Shown piece by piece: positions 59,799-64,000 of a DNA stretch of 64,000 nt; within the stretch, counting starts at the first letter, position 1, and the number at the start of each line of letters is the position of its first letter. The notes beneath the pieces were generated by a model. It saw only the letters and a program-made list of their open reading frames with translations. It was not told the DNA's origin and searched no databases. A program made the translations under genes and the position numbers. The DNA comes from Dactylis glomerata. Taxonomy: Eukaryota; Streptophyta; Magnoliopsida; Poales; Poaceae. The stretch lies in the NCBI GenBank assembly GCA_007115705.1, contig QXEO01000433.1, positions 2,286,803-2,350,802 of the forward strand, given 5' to 3'.

Positions 59799-60994
59799 GC
59801 AAGCGTAATCCCTTTTGATGCATTTCTAATCCTATGGTTTACAAATGTTTTGAGCCACCACCATATCTGCATGCGTTCAACAGTCTTTTACCGAAACATA
59901 GAGTAAACCTATTCTGATGCATGCCCTACTATTTGTTAACTATATATCCATGATCCATTGCTCCTAGCATGACTAGGTTCTGCTTTTGCGTCACCAGAAA
60001 CTTACTATTCTATGCTTAGCCATGCTTAGTACTTGTTGTTGCAATTCCGGTATCTGGGTTTGAAGCTTATATGAATCTAGCATGATAGTTTGTCGTGGTG
60101 ACTGTGGAGATTTGGTAAAACCTAACAATAGGCATGGATGAGCCACCACGCGGGTTGTGGTTGTTTGACTCATTCCTGTCGCCCTAGGACCCGAGTTCTT
60201 GTCTCTTGATCCAAGATGAGCATACAACCGCATGTGGAGGTATGGGACTCCTATCGACTGACTAACTTGCTTAGACTTATCCATGAGCTACCTAGTTCGG
60301 GCTTTTCATTTGGCATACGCGTCGAAAAGTTTTGAAACGAGATGGTGGAAGAGGTGCATACATACAGGATGTGGCCGGGGTGAAGGATGCTTTGTGGCAT
60401 TGAACTGGATCCCCTGCACACAACGAACGGTTCCCCGTCCGAGAACGGCCGATCTCGCGATGGCGGACTAGAACCTTTCGGCATGGCTCATGGAATAGGT
60501 CGACGTAAGGTAAAGGTTGTAGGCGGCCATCACCCCGCTAAGACTCCTTGCAAGGGTCCAGGGGACGGTCGTCACATGTGGGTAAAGTTGTGCACCCTTG
60601 CAGGGTTAAATCTTTTCGAAAAGCCGTGTCCACGGTTATGGACAACTTGGAGACAGATACTAGATCATAGACAACATGAACTTAATCGTAAAAGTGCCAA
60701 CTTAAGAGTGAGACTCTGGATCACTTCCTCGTGGTCGAGGTGGTGATATGAGATGAGTGGGTTTTGGAGGTTATTATTCGGTGGATGCTCCGTGATCAAA
60801 AGAGTTAGCGAGACGCTCTCTTATCCCATTTACAAATTCTGAGTAGTCCTCGCCTTGTGTCGTTTTCACAAAGAAAACTTGCTTTCTGCAAAGAGCTACA
60901 CAAAAAGATCTTGATGCCTCATCATATAGTGTAGAAGGTCAGTTTGCTGAGTACACCCTCGTACTCACCCTTGTTTAATATTGTTTTTTCACAG

Positions 60995-61053
60995 AGGAGA
61001 CCGCCGCAGGTAACGAAGGTGGTTTCTATGCCGATATCGACTTCGACGACTAG
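60995..61053 (+). other. Exon-like block 2 in right D LTR
   Basis: Acceptor GTTTTTTCACAG. The AG that opens the block completes the codon begun by the last G of block 1 and the frame runs ETAAGNEGGFYADIDFDD to TAG at 61051-61053. Confidence 0.45.
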
Positions 61054-61509
61054 TTTGGGGTTCCCAGGCAGCAGCCTAAGATCTACGGGTTGGGACGTCG
61101 CTTATGTTCAGGGCCTCTTAGGCCATTTGCTATCTTGTTATGTAGCATAACATTTTGCTTTCCGTTGCTTGATGTAATGTTGGGTCAGTGACCTCTGCTT
61201 GTAATAAGTTGGATCTTTACTCTGTTAAGAGTTTGAACTACTACTTTGAGTCGTAGAGTCACTGTTGTGTTACCAGTTGTGGTTACCCATCTCGTGCATG
61301 ATGCGTGTATGGATATAAAGTGCACAAGAGGGGTTTAAGGCTCTCGAGCTCTCTATTATGCAGTCTTGGTTATGATTAGTTTCACGGTGCTTTGAGATGT
61401 GTAGAGCCGATGGTGTTCCGGCCTAGGACTGGTAACTCCAGTATCACTCGTTGCTAGCGTGACTAATACACATAACATCTCTGTATAGTTTAGAACCCGG
61501 GGTCCGACA

Positions 61510-62823
61510 CACGGCTAAGTACTTAGTTCTAACACTCTGCAAAGGTGGTGCACTTTTTCCACAAGACTTAGTTAACCCATTTTGCCATGAGACTCATTTT
61601 GCCTCAAATGGCCAAGTAAAAACTAAGATGAGACCTTTCAGAAACAATCCCTCAGACCAACCCGGACGCGTTCCGACCTATCAACATCTACCACCCTCTG
61701 TCCGTCTGGCTTGAGTTCTTGCAGCTTAGTTGGTCAAGACAGAGCCCATATGTCTTGTGGTTGCACTTAAAGCTTCATGACTTAAACGTCTCCAATCTCT
61801 TTGCTCTTGGGTGGCCATCCACAAGTGATATACACCTGGTGGTTCAGAGGTTCGATGACATGACCCCAGGGAACCACTCAACATAAACCATTCAAAGCCA
61901 TTTCCACCCAGGTGATTCATTACTTAGTTGTTTTTTAGTTTTCCAAAACTTGGTTTTCAACACTTAGCCAAAATAGGTGAATAACCCTTCCCACAACATA
62001 AGTGTAAGACAAAGATCTATAGCAGCAGCAATTCTACTAGGAGATGCAAAAGCTAGGCAAAAGCTAGACAAAAGGCTTTAGCATAAAATCTAGCAAGCTA
62101 AAGACACAAACTCATAAAACCACCTACACATGCAACTTCTACTAGAAAGCTACAAGTTACAAAACAATCAGTAGGACAAGGAAATATGGTGACACTTGCC
62201 TTGTTGAGGAGAGGAGTTGGTGCACTCGTCACAAAGGAACTCGTTGCACTCAGCACAATCTACAAATAAAATTTTCAATTCATAAGCACATAGCCATCAT
62301 AACAATTATAAGGAGAAAACATGCATGCAATATGTGACTTAAACACCACAATGACACTTAGCAGGTTCTCTGGTTGGTTGCTATATGCACGATGACATGG
62401 TCAAAATTTTAGAGTTATTTATAAAGCTCAAAACATTTTTCACACACAAAAAGGGTAATAGAACAAGTTAAATCTACAAAAGCCAAACGAAAGATGCTAA
62501 AAACTTTCTCGGCATGCTACAGTACAGAGGGGTTCTATTTTGATCAAAAACAACAGGAGTTACTGAAAAATAAACTTTACATCTATTTTTAAAAGCCAAA
62601 ATACAAAAATAAAACTTGCAGTAATACAGGGTTTATAACAGATGCAAAAGTGAAATATTATGCTATAAACAGGTTATACTCATTTCTCTGAATCCAGGGA
62701 TGCAAAGTTTGCTAAATTTGGATCAGTAGAACTAAAGTTATGAAATTTACAAGTTTAAACCTTTTTCTAAAATAAACTGAAACGATTTTCTAAATCCCGG
62801 TGAAAAACAGCCATGCGGCGAGT
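61510..62823 (-). repeat. LTR of element H, second part
   Basis: Resumes the H LTR after the D complex with CACGGCTAAGTACTTAG and follows the C LTR order to about 62823. Block 1 of the exon-like pair is at 62200-62259 and reads DCAECNEFLCDECTNSSP, followed by GCAAGT. It is cut by the start of another LTR at 62824. Confidence 0.8.
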
Positions 62824-64000
62824 TCTAGCGTACCTGTGCTTTATTTGTGCTAGTCCCGGATCGACTGCTAGCACACACAGTTACAATATGAAATACCAAG
62901 AATACAAAGGTCTTTATTACAACGCTTGATCCACAAATAACATAGTTCTTTTACAACTCAAAAGGCACAATGCCACAAACCTATTACAACTCTAGAAATG
63001 TCTAAGTAAATGAACTACAAGTCTTCTTTTCTTCATAGCTCCGCAGGCAGATGTGTTGGACGAAGACTCGTGACCGTAGCGCAGCAACCTTCAATCTTCT
63101 TAGTAGCCACCTGCAACATGATATGTTGCAGCCATGGAGGGTCAATACTTTGAATGTATTGGCAAGATGTCACTTTTGGTGGACTCAATGGCACCTACAC
63201 TTATATGCTATCTGGCCAGGTGAAGTTTAACTTAGCAAAAGCAAGCATTTTTCCTATCTTTGTAAAACTCAGTTTTTTCTTAGCAAAATTTTGTCCAGAA
63301 GGAACTTTTCTACCCAAGTTTACCCATCAAGTTTTAACTTAGAGAAATTGGGGTGAGGAGATTCTTGAACAGCTTCAACATCATGCCACTCAAAATTGTC
63401 CGTAACCGGGGACACGGCTAAGTACTTAGTTCTAAACATTCTGCAGAGGTGGTGCACTTTTCCCACAAGACTTAGTTAACCCATTTTGCCATGAGACTCA
63501 TTTTGCCTCAAATGGCCAAGTGAAAACTAAGACGAGGCCTTTCGGAAGCATTCCCTCAGACCAAACGGACGCGTTCCAACCTACCAACATCTACCACCCT
63601 CTGTCCGCCTGGCTTGAGTTCTTGCAGCTTAGTTGAGCAAGACAGAGCCCATATATCTTGTGGTTGCACTGGAAGCTTCATGACTTGAACGTCTCCAATC
63701 TCTTTGCTCCTGGGTGGCCGTCCACAAGTGAGATACACCTGGCGGTTCAGAGGTTCGACGACATGACCCCGGGGAACCACTCAACATAACCCAATCAAAG
63801 CCACATCCACCCAGGTGATTCATTAACTTAGTTGCTTTCTTAGTTTTTGCAAAACAAGGTTTTCAACACTTAGCCAAAAATATGTGTTAACCCTTCCCAC
63901 AACAAGTGTAAAAGCAAAGTCCTATAGCAGCAGCAATTCTACTAGGAGATGCAAAGTTAGGCAAAGCTAGACAAAAACTTAGCATAAAATCTAGCAAGCT
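62824..64000 (-). repeat. Start of another C/H-type LTR, continuing past the window
   Basis: TCTAGCGTACCTGTGC at 62824 matches the U5 end TGTAGCGTACCTGTGC with TG changed to TC. The sequence follows the U5 side of the C LTR to the window end. As a minus-oriented element its left LTR is the 3' LTR, with the internal region to the right of the window. Block 2 at 63091-63110 has a premature stop (G-G-Y-stop). Confidence 0.75.

Larger units (their letters stand above)
34724..61509 (-). mobile_element. Element D complex: chromovirus with inverted outer LTRs and nested insertions
   Basis: A 26.8-kb insertion in the H LTR. Left: full LTR in minus orientation (34724-38098), then D's internal region on the minus strand (38099-42731 and 54509-54934) split by element E, then LTR pieces in minus orientation (54935-55880, 55886-56327). 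Right: LTR pieces in plus orientation (56328-58117, with a DNA transposon inside), a 17-base primer-site remnant, and a full plus-strand LTR (58135-61509). Both outer ends are U5 ends (TGTCGTACC and GGTCCGACA). Flanking bases CACAG and CACGG fit a 5-bp duplication with one G to A change. Confidence 0.8.
58135..61509 (+). repeat. Right full-length LTR of the element D complex (3375 bp, plus orientation)
   Basis: Runs TGTAACATCCCATG to GGGGTCCGACA and is an inverted copy of 34724-38098. It meets the H LTR at 61510 (CACGGCTAAG). Exon-like blocks are at 59736-59798 (with GCAAGC after it) and 60995-61053 (after TTTTTTCACAG). Relative to the left LTR it lacks about 25 bases near 61400 and has an extra segment near 60560. 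Confidence 0.85.

Noticed and set aside
34724..61509. A giant DNA transposon with 3.4-kb terminal inverted repeats
   Set aside because: Each inverted arm is an LTR: the inner edge of the left arm adjoins a polypurine tract and a chromovirus pol, and LTR ends with TG/CA and primer sites recur inside. No transposase is present.
1..64000. Host genes, tRNA or rRNA genes, CRISPR arrays, bacterial-type operons
   Set aside because: No non-transposon protein domain, cloverleaf gene or spaced direct-repeat array was seen. TGGTATCAGAGC matches are retroelement primer sites, not tRNA genes.

Overview
This is an intergenic block of a plant nuclear genome made almost entirely of nested LTR retrotransposons. 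No host gene, rRNA, tRNA or CRISPR array was recognised. The dominant elements are Ty3/gypsy chromoviruses with tRNA-iMet primer sites, plus a Tat-lineage Ty3 element with two RNase H domains. There is also a non-autonomous element whose LTR starts TGATACGTCTC and whose primer site is TGGCGCCGTTGCCGGGG, a type very common in pooid grasses (Triticeae and relatives). I infer a large-genome grass; the species cannot be decided from sequence alone.

Layout. 1-9248: element A (+), a decayed chromovirus that starts in its 5' leader and ends in a 4.5 kb 3' LTR. It sits inside the integrase gene of element B. 9249-15651: element B (-), Tat lineage, from the broken integrase through RNase H, RT, protease and gag to its 5' LTR. 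15652-17010: unassigned repeat-like DNA. 17011-29765: element C (-), young and nearly intact, with two 3161-bp LTRs, an extra coiled-coil ORF, and one gag-pol frame spoiled by a single stop and a mutated RT catalytic Asp. A truncated second internal region follows in tandem. 29766-32934: LTR fragments of related families.

32935-34723 and 61510-62823: element H, a remnant with an LTR related to C. Its LTR is split by a 26.8-kb insertion (34724-61509). That insertion is built around chromovirus D (-). Both outer ends are the U5 ends of inverted 3375-bp LTRs, and the flanks form a 5-bp duplication (CACAG/CACGG). Inside D lies element E (42732-54503), a non-autonomous LTR element with three 1545-bp LTRs and two internal regions, flanked by a perfect ACTAA duplication. 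An 878-bp inverted-repeat DNA transposon (56951-57828) sits in an LTR fragment. 62824-64000 is the start of another C/H-like LTR.

How the parts relate. B existed before A entered it; H existed before the D insertion; E then entered D just upstream of gag. The stops in A, B and D are mostly those expected from C-to-T decay of CAG, CGA and TGG codons. The most unusual pattern is in the LTRs themselves. In families A, C/H and D the transcribed part of the LTR carries two short exon-like blocks in the same order. The first follows a pyrimidine-tract AG and ends CAAG, with GCAAG(T/C) after it in C, H and D. The second follows another AG, completes the interrupted codon in phase, and encodes a short acidic tail and a stop. 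This suggests a conserved spliced mini-gene inside these LTRs.
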